DNA from: Thermonema rossianum DSM 10300
Lineage (GTDB): Bacteria; Bacteroidota; Bacteroidia; Cytophagales; Thermonemataceae
Assembly: GCF_000426825.1 (NCBI RefSeq)
Contig: NZ_AUGC01000001.1
Location: 372,001-436,000, forward strand
Direction of reading: 5' to 3'
DNA length: 64,000 bases
Position numbers and translations under genes: made by a program
In this document: positions 20,097 to 31,171 of the stretch, in pieces
How the letters are laid out: the number at the start of each line of letters is the position of its first letter
Position numbering within the stretch: position 1 is the stretch's first letter
Notes under the pieces: generated by a model
Databases searched by the model: none
What the model was told of the DNA's origin: nothing
Seen by the model: the letters and a program-made list of their open reading frames with translations, nothing else

Positions 20097-23000
20097 ATGG
20101 CATTCGGCAGAAGCAAAAAAGTAAACAGCAATTTCGAGGCTATTACCATTAGCCTTGCATCGCCGGAATCAATCCTTGATAGTTCCTACGGGGAGGTTAC
20201 CCAACCCGAAACTATCAACTACCGAACCTACAAGCCGGAGATGGGTGGGCTTTTCTGTGAGCGCATCTTCGGACCGGTTAAAGACTATGAGTGTCACTGT
20301 GGCAAATACAAACGTATTCGCTATAAAGGCATCGTTTGCGACCGTTGTGGGGTAGAAGTAACTGAAAAGAAAGTGCGTCGCGAACGCATGGGGCATATTG
20401 AGCTCGTGGTGCCGGTAGCTCATATTTGGTACTTCCGCTCATTGCCCAACAAGATAGGCTATTTATTGGGCCTGTCTTCTAAAAAGCTCGACCAAATCAT
20501 TTACTACGAGCGCTACGTGGTCATTCAACCGGGTATTCTCGAAGAGGAAGGCATTTCTTACCTTGACTTCCTTACCGAAGACGAATACCTCGATATTTTG
20601 GATAAGCTGCCGCGCGAAAACCAAATGCTCGACGACAGCGACCCCCGTAAGTTCATTGCCAAGATGGGGGGCGAAGCGCTCGAAATGCTTTTGGCTCGCA
20701 TTGACTTAGACAAATTGTCTTATGAACTGCGCCATCAGGCAGCCAACGACACTTCGCAGCAGCGCCGCGCCGAAGCCTTGAAGCGCCTGCGTGTGGTGCG
20801 TGCTTTCCAGGAAGCGCAAAAGAAAATAGAAAACCGTCCCGAGTGGATGGTGGTGCGCATGGTGCCGGTGATTCCGCCCGAATTGCGCCCCTTGGTGCCT
20901 TTGGATGGCGGCCGTTTTGCTACCTCTGACCTGAACGAGCTGTATCGCCGCGTGATTATACGTAACAACCGTTTGAAGCGACTGCTCGAAATCAAAGCGC
21001 CGGAAGTGATTCTGCGCAACGAAAAGCGTATGCTGCAGGAAGCCGTCGACTCTCTGTTCGACAACTCGCGCAAAGTGAATGCGGTCAAAGCAGACGGCAA
21101 CCGCGCTTTGAAATCCCTCTCCGACACCTTGAAAGGAAAACAAGGGCGTTTCCGTCAGAACCTTTTGGGTAAGCGTGTGGACTACTCCGGCCGTTCGGTG
21201 ATTGTGGTGGGGCCGGAACTGAAAATGCATGAGTGCGGTTTGCCCAAAGACATGGCTGCCGAGCTGTTTAAGCCCTTTATTATCCGTAAGCTGATTGAGC
21301 GCGGTATCGTAAAGACGGTAAAAACAGCGAAGAAGATAGTTGACCGTAAGGACCCCGTTATTTGGGATATTCTCGAAAACGTACTGAAAGGGCACCCCGT
21401 GCTGCTGAACCGTGCACCTACCTTGCACCGTTTGGGGATTCAGGCTTTCCAACCCAAATTGATTGAAGGGAAAGCCATTCAGCTGCACCCATTGGTATGT
21501 ACCGCCTTCAACGCTGACTTCGACGGCGACCAAATGGCTGTGCACGTGCCCTTGAGCAATGAAGCGATTCTTGAAGCATCCTTATTGATGCTTTCAACCC
21601 ACAATATCTTGAGCCCTGCCAACGGTGCGCCTATTGCCGTACCCTCGCAAGACATGGTATTGGGCTTGTATTACCTCACCAAAGGGCGTCGTAGCACCGA
21701 AGAGCAACCGGTGCCCGGCGAAGGCATGATTTTCTATTCGCCCGAAGAGGTAATTATTGCCCTGAATGAAGGCAAGATATCGAAGCATGCCTTCATTAAA
21801 GTGAAAGTGAAGGTAAAAGAGGGCAACCAGTTGGTTGAAAAAATGATTGAAACCGTTGCCGGGCGGGTTATCTTTAACCAGTTTGTACCCGAGCATATTG
21901 GTTTCATCAACGAGCTGCTCACCAAGAAAAAACTTCAAAAAATCATTTCTTTGGTGCACAAAGAAGCAGGGGTGCCCGCTACAGCCAAATTCCTTGACGA
22001 CATCAAGGAGTTGGGCTACACCATGGCTTACAAAGGGGGCTTGTCTATTGGCTTGGGCGATATTATCGTACCGGAAGAAAAGCACGAGCTCATCGCAAAA
22101 GCGAAGGAAGAAGTAGAGAGCGTTTATCAAAACTACATGATGGGTCTGATTACCGATAACGAACGTTACAATCAGGTAATCGACATTTGGACCCGCGTAA
22201 ACAACAAGCTGACGAACATCTTGCTGGAGAAAATGCGTGAAGATGACCAGGGCTTCAATCCCGTATTTATGATGATGGACTCGGGAGCCCGTGGTTCAAA
22301 AGAGCAGATTCGTCAGTTGGGTGGTATGCGTGGTTTGATGGCTAAACCACAAAAGAGTCTGCAAGGCTCGGTGGGAGCTATTATTGAAAACCCCATCTTG
22401 TCGAACTTTAAAGAAGGGCTCGACGTACTCGAATACTTTATCTCTACCCACGGTGCGCGGAAAGGTCTGGCCGATACTGCTTTGAAAACAGCAGACGCCG
22501 GTTACTTGACGCGCCGTCTGGTGGACGTAGCCCAGGACGTCATCGTCAATGAAGAAGACTGCGGCACACTGCGTGGCATTTCCATCGGTGCACTGAAAAA
22601 CGAAGAGGATATTGTAGAGCCCATTAGCGAACGCATCTTGGGACGGGTGTCGGTGCATGATGTATATGACCCCATTACCGATGAATTGATTGTTCGCTCG
22701 GGTGAAGAAATAACCGAAGAAATCGCTGCGCGCATCGAAGAGTCTGCCATTGAAGAGGTAGAGGTGCGTTCGGTGCTGACTTGTGAAAGCAAGCGGGGCA
22801 TTTGTCGCAAATGTTATGGACGCAACCTCGCTACCGGGCGCATGGTGGAAATTGGCGAGGCAGTAGGGGTAATTGCCGCCCAGTCGATTGGTGAACCCGG
22901 TACCCAGCTTACCCTGCGTACCTTCCACGTAGGGGGTACAGCTTCCAACATTGCGGTAGATGCCAACCTGAAGGCGAAATTCCCCGGCGTGATTGAGTTC

Positions 23001-24434
23001 GAAAACATGCGGGTGATTCGCGGGGTAACCACCGAAGGCGAAGAAGCCGATATTGTCTTCTCGCGTATGGGTGAAATAAAAATTGTGGATCCCAAGACGA
23101 AGAAGGTGCTGGTGACCAACCACGTGCCCTATGGTGCAGTGATGCATGTGAAAGAAGGCGATACCGTGCAGAAAGGCGATATCATCTGCGAATGGGATGC
23201 TTACAACGCCCTTATCCTTTCCGAAGTAGGTGGCAAAGTGTCTTATGAAGCCATCATCGAAGGGGTAACCTGCAAGGAAGAAGTGGACGAGCAAACCGGC
23301 TTCCGCGAGAAGATTATCGTAGAATCGAAAGATAAAACCAAAAACCCCGCCATTGTCATTACTACTGACAGTGGAGAGGTGAAAAGCTACAACATCCCTG
23401 TGGGGGCTTATGTGGTGGCCAAAGAAGGAAGCACCATTAAGCCCGGTCAGGTGTTGGCAAAAATACCGCGTGCCGTTGGTAAGACCCGCGACATTACCGG
23501 TGGTTTGCCAAGGGTAACTGAGCTGTTTGAAGCACGTAATCCTTCCAACCCTGCGGTGGTGAGCGCCATTGATGGTATTGTGAAGTTCGGCAACATCAAG
23601 CGCGGTAACCGCGAGATTATTGTAGAGGCCAAAGACGGGGTGCAAAGAAAATACATGGTACCCTTGTCGAAGCATATCCTGGTGCAAGATGGCGACTTCG
23701 TGAAAGCCGGTGCGCCTCTTTCCGACGGTGCCATTACACCCAACGACATCTTGGCTATCAAAGGACCTACCGCCGTGCAGGCCTACTTGGTAAATGAAAT
23801 CCAGGAGGTGTACCGTCTGCAAGGGGTGAAAATCAACGACAAGCACATCGAAGTGATTGTGCGTCAGATGATGCAAAAGGTAGAAGTGCTTGACCCCGGA
23901 GATACAGACTTCCTGCCCGGCGAGCTGGTAGAAAAATGGAAGTTCCGTGAAGAGAACGACCGCATCCTTGAATTGAAGATTGTAGAAGACCCCGGCGATT
24001 CTAACCGTTTCAGCCCCGGCCAGCCTGTGACCATGCGCGAACTGCGCGATGAGAACTCTGTGCTGCGCCGCAAAGACCTGAAACTGGTGAAAGTGCGTGA
24101 TGCCCGCCCAGCGGTGGCAAAACCCACCCTGCAAGGTATAACGCAGGCTTCGCTGGGTACCGAAAGCTTCATCTCTGCGGCTTCGTTCCAAGAAACCACG
24201 AAAGTATTGAGCGAGGCAGCCGTTGCCGCCAAAACAGATGAGCTGCTCGGACTCAAAGAAAACGTAATTGTAGGACACCTTGTGCCTGCCGGTACCGGCA
24301 TCCGTCGTTACCAAGATTATATCGTGCTCTCGAAAGAAGAATACGAAAAGGCTTTACAGGCAGAGGCTGCTCAGAAAGAAGAAGAAGAGAAGCCCAAGCG
24401 TCGTAAAACAACGCGCAAGGCAAAGAGCAAATAA
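20097..24434 (+). CDS. rpoC: RNA polymerase beta-prime subunit
   Basis: 1445 residues. Start [20 protein letters not shown] at 20097; a longer in-frame extension back to 20025 is rejected because it overlaps the intergenic hairpin region and has no family match. The N-terminal zinc site is [20 protein letters not shown], the catalytic Mg motif NADFDGDQ lies at about residue 472, and the second zinc site is [15 protein letters not shown]. The lysine-rich C-terminus ([14 protein letters not shown]) is an additional basic tail. Confidence 0.99.
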   Translation: MAFGRSKKVNSNFEAITISLASPESILDSSYGEVTQPETINYRTYKPEMGGLFCERIFGPVKDYECHCGKYKRIRYKGIVCDRCGVEVTEKKVRRERMGHIELVVPVAHIWYFRSLPNKIGYLLGLSSKKLDQIIYYERYVVIQPGILEEEGISYLDFLTEDEYLDILDKLPRENQMLDDSDPRKFIAKMGGEALEMLLARIDLDKLSYELRHQAANDTSQQRRAEALKRLRVVRAFQEAQKKIENRPEWMVVRMVPVIPPELRPLVPLDGGRFATSDLNELYRRVIIRNNRLKRLLEIKAPEVILRNEKRMLQEAVDSLFDNSRKVNAVKADGNRALKSLSDTLKGKQGRFRQNLLGKRVDYSGRSVIVVGPELKMHECGLPKDMAAELFKPFIIRKLIERGIVKTVKTAKKIVDRKDPVIWDILENVLKGHPVLLNRAPTLHRLGIQAFQPKLIEGKAIQLHPLVCTAFNADFDGDQMAVHVPLSNEAILEASLLMLSTHNILSPANGAPIAVPSQDMVLGLYYLTKGRRSTEEQPVPGEGMIFYSPEEVIIALNEGKISKHAFIKVKVKVKEGNQLVEKMIETVAGRVIFNQFVPEHIGFINELLTKKKLQKIISLVHKEAGVPATAKFLDDIKELGYTMAYKGGLSIGLGDIIVPEEKHELIAKAKEEVESVYQNYMMGLITDNERYNQVIDIWTRVNNKLTNILLEKMREDDQGFNPVFMMMDSGARGSKEQIRQLGGMRGLMAKPQKSLQGSVGAIIENPILSNFKEGLDVLEYFISTHGARKGLADTALKTADAGYLTRRLVDVAQDVIVNEEDCGTLRGISIGALKNEEDIVEPISERILGRVSVHDVYDPITDELIVRSGEEITEEIAARIEESAIEEVEVRSVLTCESKRGICRKCYGRNLATGRMVEIGEAVGVIAAQSIGEPGTQLTLRTFHVGGTASNIAVDANLKAKFPGVIEFENMRVIRGVTTEGEEADIVFSRMGEIKIVDPKTKKVLVTNHVPYGAVMHVKEGDTVQKGDIICEWDAYNALILSEVGGKVSYEAIIEGVTCKEEVDEQTGFREKIIVESKDKTKNPAIVITTDSGEVKSYNIPVGAYVVAKEGSTIKPGQVLAKIPRAVGKTRDITGGLPRVTELFEARNPSNPAVVSAIDGIVKFGNIKRGNREIIVEAKDGVQRKYMVPLSKHILVQDGDFVKAGAPLSDGAITPNDILAIKGPTAVQAYLVNEIQEVYRLQGVKINDKHIEVIVRQMMQKVEVLDPGDTDFLPGELVEKWKFREENDRILELKIVEDPGDSNRFSPGQPVTMRELRDENSVLRRKDLKLVKVRDARPAVAKPTLQGITQASLGTESFISAASFQETTKVLSEAAVAAKTDELLGLKENVIVGHLVPAGTGIRRYQDYIVLSKEEYEKALQAEAAQKEEEEKPKRRKTTRKAKSK

Positions 24435-24463
24435 AAGCCTAAGCCGGTATAAAGCCAAGCACG

Positions 24464-24495
24464 AGGCGCTCATTTGTACAATGAGCGCCTTTTTT
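24464..24495 (+). terminator. Terminator of the rpoBC operon
   Basis: AGGCGCTCAT (24464-24473) pairs perfectly with ATGAGCGCCT (24481-24490), loop of seven, followed by TTTTT. Confidence 0.93.
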
Positions 24496-24531
24496 GTACC
24501 TTCATGTTGTTTAAAAAAATCACAATAAGTT

Positions 24532-24840
24532 ATGCAAGACGACAACAAGCAGAATATCAACATAGAAATATCGGAAGAGGTAGCACAAGGCATTTATTCC
24601 AACTTGGCCATGATTGCCCACTCGCCCAGCGAGTTTGTGCTGGATTTTATTCAAATGCTGCCGGGCATGCCCAAAGCGAAAGTGAAAAGCCGTGTGATTA
24701 TGACGCCCGAACATGCCAAACGCCTTTTATTGGCTTTGGAAGACAACATTAAAAAATATGAAGCCCACTTTGGCGAGATTACCCTTCAAGCCGGCAAAAA
24801 TCAACATATCCCTTATAGCGGACCAATGGGAGAAGCCTGA
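24532..24840 (+). CDS. DUF3467 protein
   Basis: A 102-residue acidic cytosolic protein with the DUF3467 pattern: NINIEISEEVAQGIYSNLAM, then SPSEFVLDFIQMLPGMPKAK and VIMTPEHAKRLLLALEDNI. Function unknown; it is a conserved neighbour of rpoC in Bacteroidota as far as I know. It begins 37 bases after the rpoC terminator and its stop overlaps the next start (TGATG). Confidence 0.85.
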   Translation: MQDDNKQNINIEISEEVAQGIYSNLAMIAHSPSEFVLDFIQMLPGMPKAKVKSRVIMTPEHAKRLLLALEDNIKKYEAHFGEITLQAGKNQHIPYSGPMGEA

Positions 24841-25520
24841 TGCAATACACGATTCATCCGGAAACCCTTGCTTTTTTGCAGGGCATAGGGCAAAATAACA
24901 ACCGCGAATGGATGCAGGCGCACCGGCAAGCATATGAGCGGGCAAAGCAAAACTTTTCGGAGTTTGTTGAAGCCTTCATTCAGTCCACCATGCACTTGCA
25001 TCGCCAAGAAAACCTGCATGCTGCCCGGTGCATATTTCGCTTGGCGCGCGATACCCGTTTTAGTAAAGATAAAAGCCCTTACAAAACCAATTTTGGAGCC
25101 TTTATTGCACCGGAAGGGCGCAAAAGTGGGTGGGCAGGCTTTTATTTACACATAGAGCCGGCAGCATCTTTTGTAGCCGCAGGTTTGTATGCCCCGGCTA
25201 CCGCGCAGCAAAAAGCGGTACGTCAGGAAATATACTACGAAGCGGAAAAGCTGCTTTCGATCTTGCAGCAAAGCACCTTTGCACGCTATTTCCCGGAAGT
25301 GGAAGGGCAGAAACTACGGCGTTTGCCCAAAGAATATGCCGATGCGCCGGAGGCGCTGCATACCTTGCTTCGTCATAAACAGTGGATTGTACGTAAGCAA
25401 TGCAGCGATGAGGAGGTGTTGGCGCCCGATTTTATGAATCGCCTGCTGGCCTATGCTACCGTTGTGCAGCCATTTATCGACTTTTTGAATACCGCCTTGC
25501 AGGAGCCCGAAGAATCATAG
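24840..25520 (+). CDS. DUF2461 family protein
   Basis: 226 residues matching the DUF2461 family: LAFLQGIGQNNNREWMQAHR near the N-terminus, then RLARDTRFSKDKSPYKTNFG and GFYLHIEPAASFVAAGLYAP. The family is widespread and uncharacterised. Start codon overlaps the stop of the DUF3467 gene by one base, so the two are translationally coupled. Confidence 0.87.
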   Translation: MQYTIHPETLAFLQGIGQNNNREWMQAHRQAYERAKQNFSEFVEAFIQSTMHLHRQENLHAARCIFRLARDTRFSKDKSPYKTNFGAFIAPEGRKSGWAGFYLHIEPAASFVAAGLYAPATAQQKAVRQEIYYEAEKLLSILQQSTFARYFPEVEGQKLRRLPKEYADAPEALHTLLRHKQWIVRKQCSDEEVLAPDFMNRLLAYATVVQPFIDFLNTALQEPEES

Positions 25521-25562
25521 AGACTCTTTGGCTGTAATCCTTCACTTCCTTTTGAATTTTGT

Positions 25563-25570
25563 TAATTTTG
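25563..25570 (+). promoter_or_regulatory. Putative -7 element for the LpoA-like gene
   Basis: TAATTTTG matches TAnnTTTG, 36 bases before the ATG at 25606. No -33 element at the usual distance. It supports the shorter start over an extension from 25528. Confidence 0.45.
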
Positions 25571-25605
25571 AGCCTAATACTACCGTCTCATTAAACGAGA
25601 GAATC

Positions 25606-27324
25606 ATGTTGCGACATTCAATATTTTGCGTGTTTTTGTTGCTGCTGACGGCAGGCGGCCCGGCATGGGCACAGTCGAGCAAATATGAGGCGCTTTTTAC
25701 CGAAGCGGTTCGCTATACCGACACAGGCCAATGGGCAGAAGCGGCACGCATATGGGCACAGCTGCGCGTGAGCGAGCCCGCCAACCCCTATGAGGTGGAA
25801 GCTTATTACTTCTCTGCACTTTGTGCCTTTCAAATGCAGCAATACGACGATGCCGAAGCTTTTTTACTCAACATATTGAACCGCACCACCCCTTGGGAGC
25901 GCATAGACGAGGTGTTTTACTTACTTGCCAACATAGCTTTTGAAAAAGAAGAGGACCCGCTTGCTTTCCGTTATATTGCAAAAATCGGCAATATAGACCT
26001 GCACAACGCAGCCAACAGCATGAAAGGCTACTACCTTCAGCGGCGCCCCCGTAAAGTACTGGAAAACCTTCTTGCGCTGTATCCCGAAGACTTGTTCTTG
26101 GCTCAAATCATGGTCAATCATTTGGCGAAGCATGCTCGTAGTGTAGAGGACATCGCACTGATGAAACGGCTCATTGCCGAGTATAACCTCGAAGTGCCCG
26201 AGTCAATTAGCATAGAAGTGGTGCGCCCGCAAAACGACACGCTTTACGCCGTGCTCTTTTACAACTTCTCTCTGGACACCTTGAAAACCATCGATACCCT
26301 TACTTACAAGCAACGTATGATGCACAGCCCCGGTGCTTCGGCTTTTTGGGCTGCCAAGGCGGCAGAAGCCATCGTCGACTCGCTGGGCAAGCGCTGGGTT
26401 TTGGTAGCCTACGACTGGCAAAGAGCAAAAGATTCTTTATTTGCATGGGCAGAATACGGTGAGTTTGCTTTTGCCGATGCCATGATTGCTTCGCCTGAAA
26501 TGGACGCCTACCTGCTGCAGCTGCGGCTGGCCGAAAAATTGGGAATCCCGGTGGTGCAAGTACATCATGGGAGTGAGGACCTTGCAGCCTCGCCTTTTAG
26601 TATTGTGATGCGCGCCTCTGAACATCATGAGAGCCGCGCCATGGCTTCTTTCCTGATACAAAAAGTAAAAACACGGGGTATATTGCTGTACACCGAAGAA
26701 ATGGCAGGCAAAGCCCGGACTCAAATGGACCGGCTGCGCACCGAAGGCATCGATTTAAGTGCTCGTCTTGTTAAAAGTGAAGACTTGCCACGACTGTCCA
26801 CCTTACTAAGCGAATGGGGCGTGACTTCCTTTGACTTTGTATATTGTTTAAGCACAAGCCAGCTGTTTGAAAAGCTCATGCTACAATATTGGAAAGACAA
26901 AGAGCTTAAAAATATGCTGCTGGTGCCCGATGAATGGCGCTTGCATGGGCATTTGGAGGCCAAAGAGCTCAGTGGCATGCCCGTGTATTTTGTTGCTCCC
27001 GAATTTCGCCCTTTCAACACCCAAGAACCTTTTTTGGCGAAGTTCAATTGGTGGGCATATCGCATTGCACACACCGGCAACTACCGCCGCCCGCCCATAG
27101 AAGCTTACCTTACTTATGATGCCTTGCGTCTGTTGGGGCGTGCTTTGCAAGCAGACCCCGCCACAGGCTGGCTGTCGCTTGCCGGAAATCCCCCAACAGC
27201 CATGACACTGCGTCCTTATCTTTTCAAAAAAGAAAAAGGGCAAGGACTTATCAATATATTTGTGCCTATACTGAAATACGAAGAAGAAAAAATACAGATT
27301 GTAAACTATCCTGTTCACAACTAG
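25606..27324 (+). CDS. Exported TPR + periplasmic-binding-protein-like protein (LpoA-like architecture)
   Basis: 572 residues. A signal peptide ([17 protein letters not shown]) is followed by TPR-like helical repeats (about residues 25-190), then a type 1 periplasmic-binding-protein fold. The latter is suggested by alternating strands and the late segment [15 protein letters not shown], typical of LivK-like proteins. TPR plus a PBP1 fold is the arrangement of E. coli LpoA, the outer-membrane activator of peptidoglycan synthase PBP1A, but here the signal peptide lacks a lipobox. Ligand-binding residues cannot be judged. Twelve bases before hemL, so probably the same transcript. Confidence 0.65.
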   Translation: MLRHSIFCVFLLLLTAGGPAWAQSSKYEALFTEAVRYTDTGQWAEAARIWAQLRVSEPANPYEVEAYYFSALCAFQMQQYDDAEAFLLNILNRTTPWERIDEVFYLLANIAFEKEEDPLAFRYIAKIGNIDLHNAANSMKGYYLQRRPRKVLENLLALYPEDLFLAQIMVNHLAKHARSVEDIALMKRLIAEYNLEVPESISIEVVRPQNDTLYAVLFYNFSLDTLKTIDTLTYKQRMMHSPGASAFWAAKAAEAIVDSLGKRWVLVAYDWQRAKDSLFAWAEYGEFAFADAMIASPEMDAYLLQLRLAEKLGIPVVQVHHGSEDLAASPFSIVMRASEHHESRAMASFLIQKVKTRGILLYTEEMAGKARTQMDRLRTEGIDLSARLVKSEDLPRLSTLLSEWGVTSFDFVYCLSTSQLFEKLMLQYWKDKELKNMLLVPDEWRLHGHLEAKELSGMPVYFVAPEFRPFNTQEPFLAKFNWWAYRIAHTGNYRRPPIEAYLTYDALRLLGRALQADPATGWLSLAGNPPTAMTLRPYLFKKEKGQGLINIFVPILKYEEEKIQIVNYPVHN

Positions 27325-27335
27325 CTTTTACTATT

Positions 27336-28631
27336 ATGAATATCGACAAAAGTGTAGTTCTGTTTGACCGCGCTAAGAAAGTAATTCCCGGTGGGGTTAA
27401 TTCACCGGTGCGTGCTTTTCAAGCCGTAGGGGGACAACCTCTGTTTATTAAGAAAGCCGAAGGGGCTTACCTCTATGACGAAGACGGAAACCGTTATATC
27501 GACTGCATCAACTCTTGGGGCCCCATGATTTTGGGGCATGCCTATGCCCCTGTGGTAGAAGCCATTCAAAAAGCGGCGGCCGATTCCCCCTCGTTTGGTG
27601 CGCCTACCCGGCTTGAAGTCGAAATGGCAGAACTGATTATTTCCATGGTGCCTTCGGTTGAAATGGTGCGCATGGTCAATTCCGGAACCGAAGCCACCAT
27701 GTCGGCCATTCGCTTGGCGCGTGGCTATACCGGACGCCACAAGATTATTAAATTCGATGGGTGTTATCATGGGCATGGTGACTCCTTCCTCATAGCTGCC
27801 GGTAGTGGGGCAGCTACTATGGGCACCCCCAATAGCCCGGGGGTAACGCCGGGAACGGCACAAGACACCCTCATAGCCCCTTACAACGACCTGGAAGCCG
27901 TGGAAGCCTTGGTTGCACAATTCCCCGAACAAATAGCTGCCATCATTGTGGAGCCGGTAGCCGGCAATATGGGATGTGTGCTGCCTAAGCCCGGTTATTT
28001 GCAAGGGCTGCGTGACCTGTGCGACAAACATGGTATTGTGTTGATTTTTGATGAAGTGATGACAGGCTTCCGTCTGGCACCCGGTGGGGCACAAGAGCGC
28101 TTTGGTATCTTGCCCGACCTCACCACCTTAGGAAAGGTGATTGGCGGCGGAATGCCCGTGGGAGCATACGGTGGCAAGCGCGAAATCATGGAAAAGGTGT
28201 CGCCTGTGGGTAAGGTATATCAAGCCGGTACGCTCTCGGGAAACCCCGTAGCCATGGCGGCAGGGTTGGCCATCTTGCGTGAATTGCGCGAAAACTCGGC
28301 CATATATGCCCGCCTTGAAAGCATTGGTGACAAGCTGTACAAGGGCATGAAAGAAGAGCTGGAAAAGCGTGGGCTAAACTTTACTATGAATAAAATAGGG
28401 TCAATGCTCAATGTTTTCTTTACAGAGCAGCCGGTGTATGATTTTGCTACAGCTAAAACTTGTGACCTGCAGCTGTTTGCCGGGTATTTCCAAGCAATGC
28501 TGCGCCGTGGGGTTTACCTGGCACCTTCGCAATTTGAAAGCTGGTTTTGTTCGGCAGCCCTGAGCGAAGAAGACATTCAGCATATCATACAGGCACATGC
28601 CGAATCCTTAGATGAAATCATGGAACAATAA
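27336..28631 (+). CDS. hemL: Glutamate-1-semialdehyde 2,1-aminomutase
   Basis: 431 residues, a PLP enzyme of the class III aminotransferase fold. It converts glutamate-1-semialdehyde to 5-aminolevulinate in the C5 route to tetrapyrroles. Start [19 protein letters not shown] and the segment [20 protein letters not shown] are diagnostic; the PLP lysine is Lys267 in [18 protein letters not shown]. Haem supply links it loosely to the ccm genes. Followed after 12 bases by lspA. Confidence 0.97.
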   Translation: MNIDKSVVLFDRAKKVIPGGVNSPVRAFQAVGGQPLFIKKAEGAYLYDEDGNRYIDCINSWGPMILGHAYAPVVEAIQKAAADSPSFGAPTRLEVEMAELIISMVPSVEMVRMVNSGTEATMSAIRLARGYTGRHKIIKFDGCYHGHGDSFLIAAGSGAATMGTPNSPGVTPGTAQDTLIAPYNDLEAVEALVAQFPEQIAAIIVEPVAGNMGCVLPKPGYLQGLRDLCDKHGIVLIFDEVMTGFRLAPGGAQERFGILPDLTTLGKVIGGGMPVGAYGGKREIMEKVSPVGKVYQAGTLSGNPVAMAAGLAILRELRENSAIYARLESIGDKLYKGMKEELEKRGLNFTMNKIGSMLNVFFTEQPVYDFATAKTCDLQLFAGYFQAMLRRGVYLAPSQFESWFCSAALSEEDIQHIIQAHAESLDEIMEQ

Positions 28632-28643
28632 GCACCACATTTT

Positions 28644-29267
28644 ATGAAAAGATATATTCCGGTATTTGGGCTTGCATTGGCAGTGATTATCATAGATCAG
28701 CTGGTCAAACTGTGGGTGGCTCATAATATGCAACTGGGCGAAGAAATCCCCATATTTGACGGCTGGTTCAAGTTGCACTACACACTCAATGAAGGAATGG
28801 CTTTTGGGGCAACTTTTGGTGGTAGCTATGGCAAACTGTTGCTTACCACTTTTCGCATCATTGCTATGGGCGCCATTGCCTACTATCTGGTACATATCGT
28901 AAAGAAAGGCATGCCCCGCGGTTTGCAGCTGTGTGTGGCTCTTATTTTAGGAGGAGCCGTGGGCAACCTTATCGATAGTGTCTTTTATGGTGTTTGGCTC
29001 AACAATGCCCCGCTGCATGCACCCATGCCATGGCTTTATGGGCAGGTGGTCGATATGTTTTACATAGACATATGGGAAGGCTATGTGCCCGAGTGGGTGC
29101 CCCTGATTGGGGGCGACTATATGGCACTGTGGCCTATTTTCAACGTCGCCGATGCAGCTATATTCGTGGGAGTGGCAGCTATCTTGCTTTTTCAAAAGCG
29201 CTTTTTTAAAGAAGATATTCACAACCAAGAACAGCAGCAAGCGGCAGAACAAGAGCAGAAGGCGTGA
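28644..29267 (+). CDS. lspA: Lipoprotein signal peptidase (signal peptidase II)
   Basis: 207 residues, four hydrophobic segments. Cleaves signal peptides of prolipoproteins before the lipidated cysteine. The catalytic aspartates lie in GGAVGNLIDSVFYG and FNVADAAIFVG; the conserved NEGMAFG loop is present. An insertion between the two aspartate motifs (about residues 118-160) and a hydrophilic glutamine-rich tail make it longer than the E. coli enzyme (164). The window encodes at least nine predicted lipoproteins, its substrates. Confidence 0.95.
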   Translation: MKRYIPVFGLALAVIIIDQLVKLWVAHNMQLGEEIPIFDGWFKLHYTLNEGMAFGATFGGSYGKLLLTTFRIIAMGAIAYYLVHIVKKGMPRGLQLCVALILGGAVGNLIDSVFYGVWLNNAPLHAPMPWLYGQVVDMFYIDIWEGYVPEWVPLIGGDYMALWPIFNVADAAIFVGVAAILLFQKRFFKEDIHNQEQQQAAEQEQKA

Positions 29268-29287
29268 CTGTGCTTGTAATAACATGG

Positions 29288-29322
29288 CAAAAAAGCAGAT
29301 GTGCTTGTGCGCATCTGCTTTT
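29288..29322. terminator. Bidirectional terminator between lspA and a small gene
   Basis: AAAAAGCAGATGTGC pairs with GCGCATCTGCTTTTT (one G-U pair) around a TTGT loop. A-run upstream and T-run downstream make it work in both directions. Confidence 0.9.
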
Positions 29323-29337
29323 TATTATGGGGTTAGC

Positions 29338-29553
29338 TTATTCTTCTTCGTCTTTTAATTGATTGAAAGGCAAATCGTCTCTGTCTTTTAATTTTTTGTC
29401 TTTTACCTTCCGGTTCAAAAACTCATTGATTTTATCGATGTCATAGGTGCTGTTGATTTCCCCAAATGAGTTGATGGTAATATCAAAGCCTTCTAATTCA
29501 GGATGAACGCGTGGCTTCCCTTTGTCTTTAAGACGTTTACTTTTTTTACTCAT
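29338..29553 (-). CDS. Small conserved basic/acidic protein, function unknown
   Basis: 71 residues from the ATG at 29553 (MSKKSKRLKDKGKPRVHPEL); a longer in-frame start at 29583 is possible. Lysine-rich N-terminus, central block LEGFDITINSFGEINSTYDI, then DKINEFLNRKVKDKKLKDRD. I recall similar small proteins, with the GFDIxIxxFGEI and DKLNEFLN pattern, as a conserved hypothetical family of Bacteroidota. No function known to me. It is convergent with lspA and has its own terminator arm. Confidence 0.7.
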   Translation of the reverse strand: MSKKSKRLKDKGKPRVHPELEGFDITINSFGEINSTYDIDKINEFLNRKVKDKKLKDRDDLPFNQLKDEEE

Positions 29554-29652
29554 GGCTACAGTTTGGTTTTTGAGACTTTTCACTAAAACAGTGGCGCCCC
29601 CTTGAGAGTTTCTTGCAAACAGTTGAAAAAGCGCTATCTTCTATAATTTTGC

Positions 29653-29684
29653 TTTTGCCAAAGCAACAGAAAAAGTTATTTTTG
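29653..29684 (+). promoter_or_regulatory. Promoter of sucD
   Basis: TTTTG (29653-29657), 19-base spacer, TATTTTTG (29677-29684), 30 bases before the ATG. A second -7-like TAATTTTG lies at 29644-29651 with a TTG 18 bases upstream. Confidence 0.7.
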
Positions 29685-29714
29685 TGCATATCGTTAAATA
29701 TTAAATTCATTGTT

Positions 29715-30599
29715 ATGAGCGTTTTGGTCAATAAGAATTCTCGCGTTATCGTTCAGGGATTTACAGGCTCTGAAGGTACCTTTCACGCGGAGCAAATGAT
29801 AGAATATGGCACCAATGTGGTAGGGGGCGTAACACCCGGCAAAGGCGGACAAAAACATTTGGACCGCCCGGTGTTTAACACTGTAAAAGAAGCCGTAGAA
29901 CAAGTACAAGCCAACGTATCTATTATTTTCGTACCACCGGCTTTTGCTGCCGATGCCATCATGGAAGCCGCCGATGCCGGTATTGAGGTGATCATCGCCA
30001 TCACTGAGGGCATTCCGGTGCGTGATATGATGTATGTGAAGGAGTACTTGAAAGGCAAAAAATCCCGCTTGATAGGCCCCAACTGCCCTGGTGTGATTAC
30101 CCCCGGTGAAGCCAAAGTAGGCATTATGCCCGGTTTCGTATTTAAGCCCGGTAAAATCGGTATTGTATCGAAATCAGGCACACTTACCTATGAAGCTGCC
30201 GACCAAGTGGTAAAAGCCGGCTTGGGTATCTCGACAGCCATTGGTATTGGGGGCGACCCCATCATTGGCACTTCCACCAAAGAAGCCGTAGAGCTGTTGA
30301 TGAATGACCCCGAAACCGAAGGCATCATCATGATTGGGGAAATTGGCGGGGGCATGGAAGCCGAAGCAGCCCGCTGGATTAAAGAGCATGGTACCAAGCC
30401 CGTAGTTGGTTTTATTGCCGGACAAACAGCCCCCAAAGGACGTCGCATGGGGCATGCCGGTGCCATCGTGGGCGGAAAAGATGATACCGCACAGGCTAAA
30501 ATGAAGATTATGGCAGAGTGCGGCATTCATGTAGTGAAATCACCTGCTGAAATAGGCAGCACAATGGTTGAAGCATTAAAAGCTGCAGCCAATGCCTAA
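29715..30599 (+). CDS. sucD: Succinyl-CoA synthetase alpha subunit
   Basis: 294 residues, TCA-cycle enzyme that makes ATP or GTP from succinyl-CoA together with SucC. The CoA-binding Rossmann domain starts [20 protein letters not shown]; the phosphorylated histidine is His247 in [12 protein letters not shown]. Start MSVLVNKNS at 29715 fits the family and lies just downstream of the promoter; the 34-residue extension is rejected. The beta subunit gene sucC is not adjacent and not in this window. Confidence 0.97.
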   Translation: MSVLVNKNSRVIVQGFTGSEGTFHAEQMIEYGTNVVGGVTPGKGGQKHLDRPVFNTVKEAVEQVQANVSIIFVPPAFAADAIMEAADAGIEVIIAITEGIPVRDMMYVKEYLKGKKSRLIGPNCPGVITPGEAKVGIMPGFVFKPGKIGIVSKSGTLTYEAADQVVKAGLGISTAIGIGGDPIIGTSTKEAVELLMNDPETEGIIMIGEIGGGMEAEAARWIKEHGTKPVVGFIAGQTAPKGRRMGHAGAIVGGKDDTAQAKMKIMAECGIHVVKSPAEIGSTMVEALKAAANA

Positions 30600-30634
30600 T
30601 GTTTCAATGCAGAGGCCATAAAAGTCATAAACAG

Positions 30635-30661
30635 CCCGGCATGGATGCATGCCGGGTTTTT
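30635..30661 (+). terminator. Terminator of sucD
   Basis: CCCGGCATG (30635-30643) pairs perfectly with CATGCCGGG (30648-30656), loop GATG, followed by TTTTTATTTT. Confidence 0.93.
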
Positions 30662-30753
30662 ATTTTGCGCCACACTGTCAGCTTGTGGTGCCACTTTGTC
30701 GGAAAATGCAAGGCGGCATATTGTTTGTTTTATCTTATTAAAAAAATAGAGAA

Positions 30754-30759
30754 AGGAGG
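30754..30759 (+). promoter_or_regulatory. Strong Shine-Dalgarno for the Hsp20-like gene
   Basis: AGGAGG at 30754-30759, eight bases before the ATG at 30768. It decides this start over the GTG three bases earlier. Such a full Shine-Dalgarno is unusual in Bacteroidota. Confidence 0.7.
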
Positions 30760-30767
30760 GAATAGTG

Positions 30768-31169
30768 ATGTTGGCAATAGACAAACAACTAACCAAACAG
30801 CTGGCAAAGCAAGCGCAATGCCTGACGGTAACGCAAGGCGGTATTGTGCCTACCCGTGTGCAACTGCAACAAACGGCCAATGCCTACGTTGCCGAGTTCT
30901 ACACGCCTACCTTGGAGTATGAAAATTATGGTGTAGAGATACAAAACGGGCAACTGGTGGTATTTACTCATAATGAGTTGACTCATAGCGAAGACGGCAT
31001 GGTGTTTCCCATGTTTATGGGCGTGTACCCAATTTTGCCTCATGTAGATGCACAGCGTATTGAAGCCATTTTTGAAGATGGGGTTTTACGAGTAATAGCA
31101 CCTTTTCGTGAGGGAATACGCAATATCAACAAGAAGATTCAAATCAAAAAAGCAGACAACAACCATTAA
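30768..31169 (+). CDS. Hsp20/alpha-crystallin-like protein
   Basis: 133 residues. The central part has the beta-rich alpha-crystallin pattern: YVAEFYTPTLEYENYGVEIQ, then NGQLVVFTHNEL, and near the end VDAQRIEAIFEDGVLRVIAP, the A-x-x-x-DGVL-x-I-x-x-P signature of small heat shock proteins. The C-terminal extension ends IRNINKKIQIKKA, consistent with the I-x-I tail. Small heat shock proteins hold unfolding clients in large oligomers. Stands alone between sucD and a convergent gene. Confidence 0.85.
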   Translation: MLAIDKQLTKQLAKQAQCLTVTQGGIVPTRVQLQQTANAYVAEFYTPTLEYENYGVEIQNGQLVVFTHNELTHSEDGMVFPMFMGVYPILPHVDAQRIEAIFEDGVLRVIAPFREGIRNINKKIQIKKADNNH

Positions 31170-31171
31170 AA

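Noticed and set aside
22296-24314. 672-codon open frame on the minus strand inside rpoC
   Set aside because: Same reason: antisense of rpoC codon use, no recognisable domain, no start signal.
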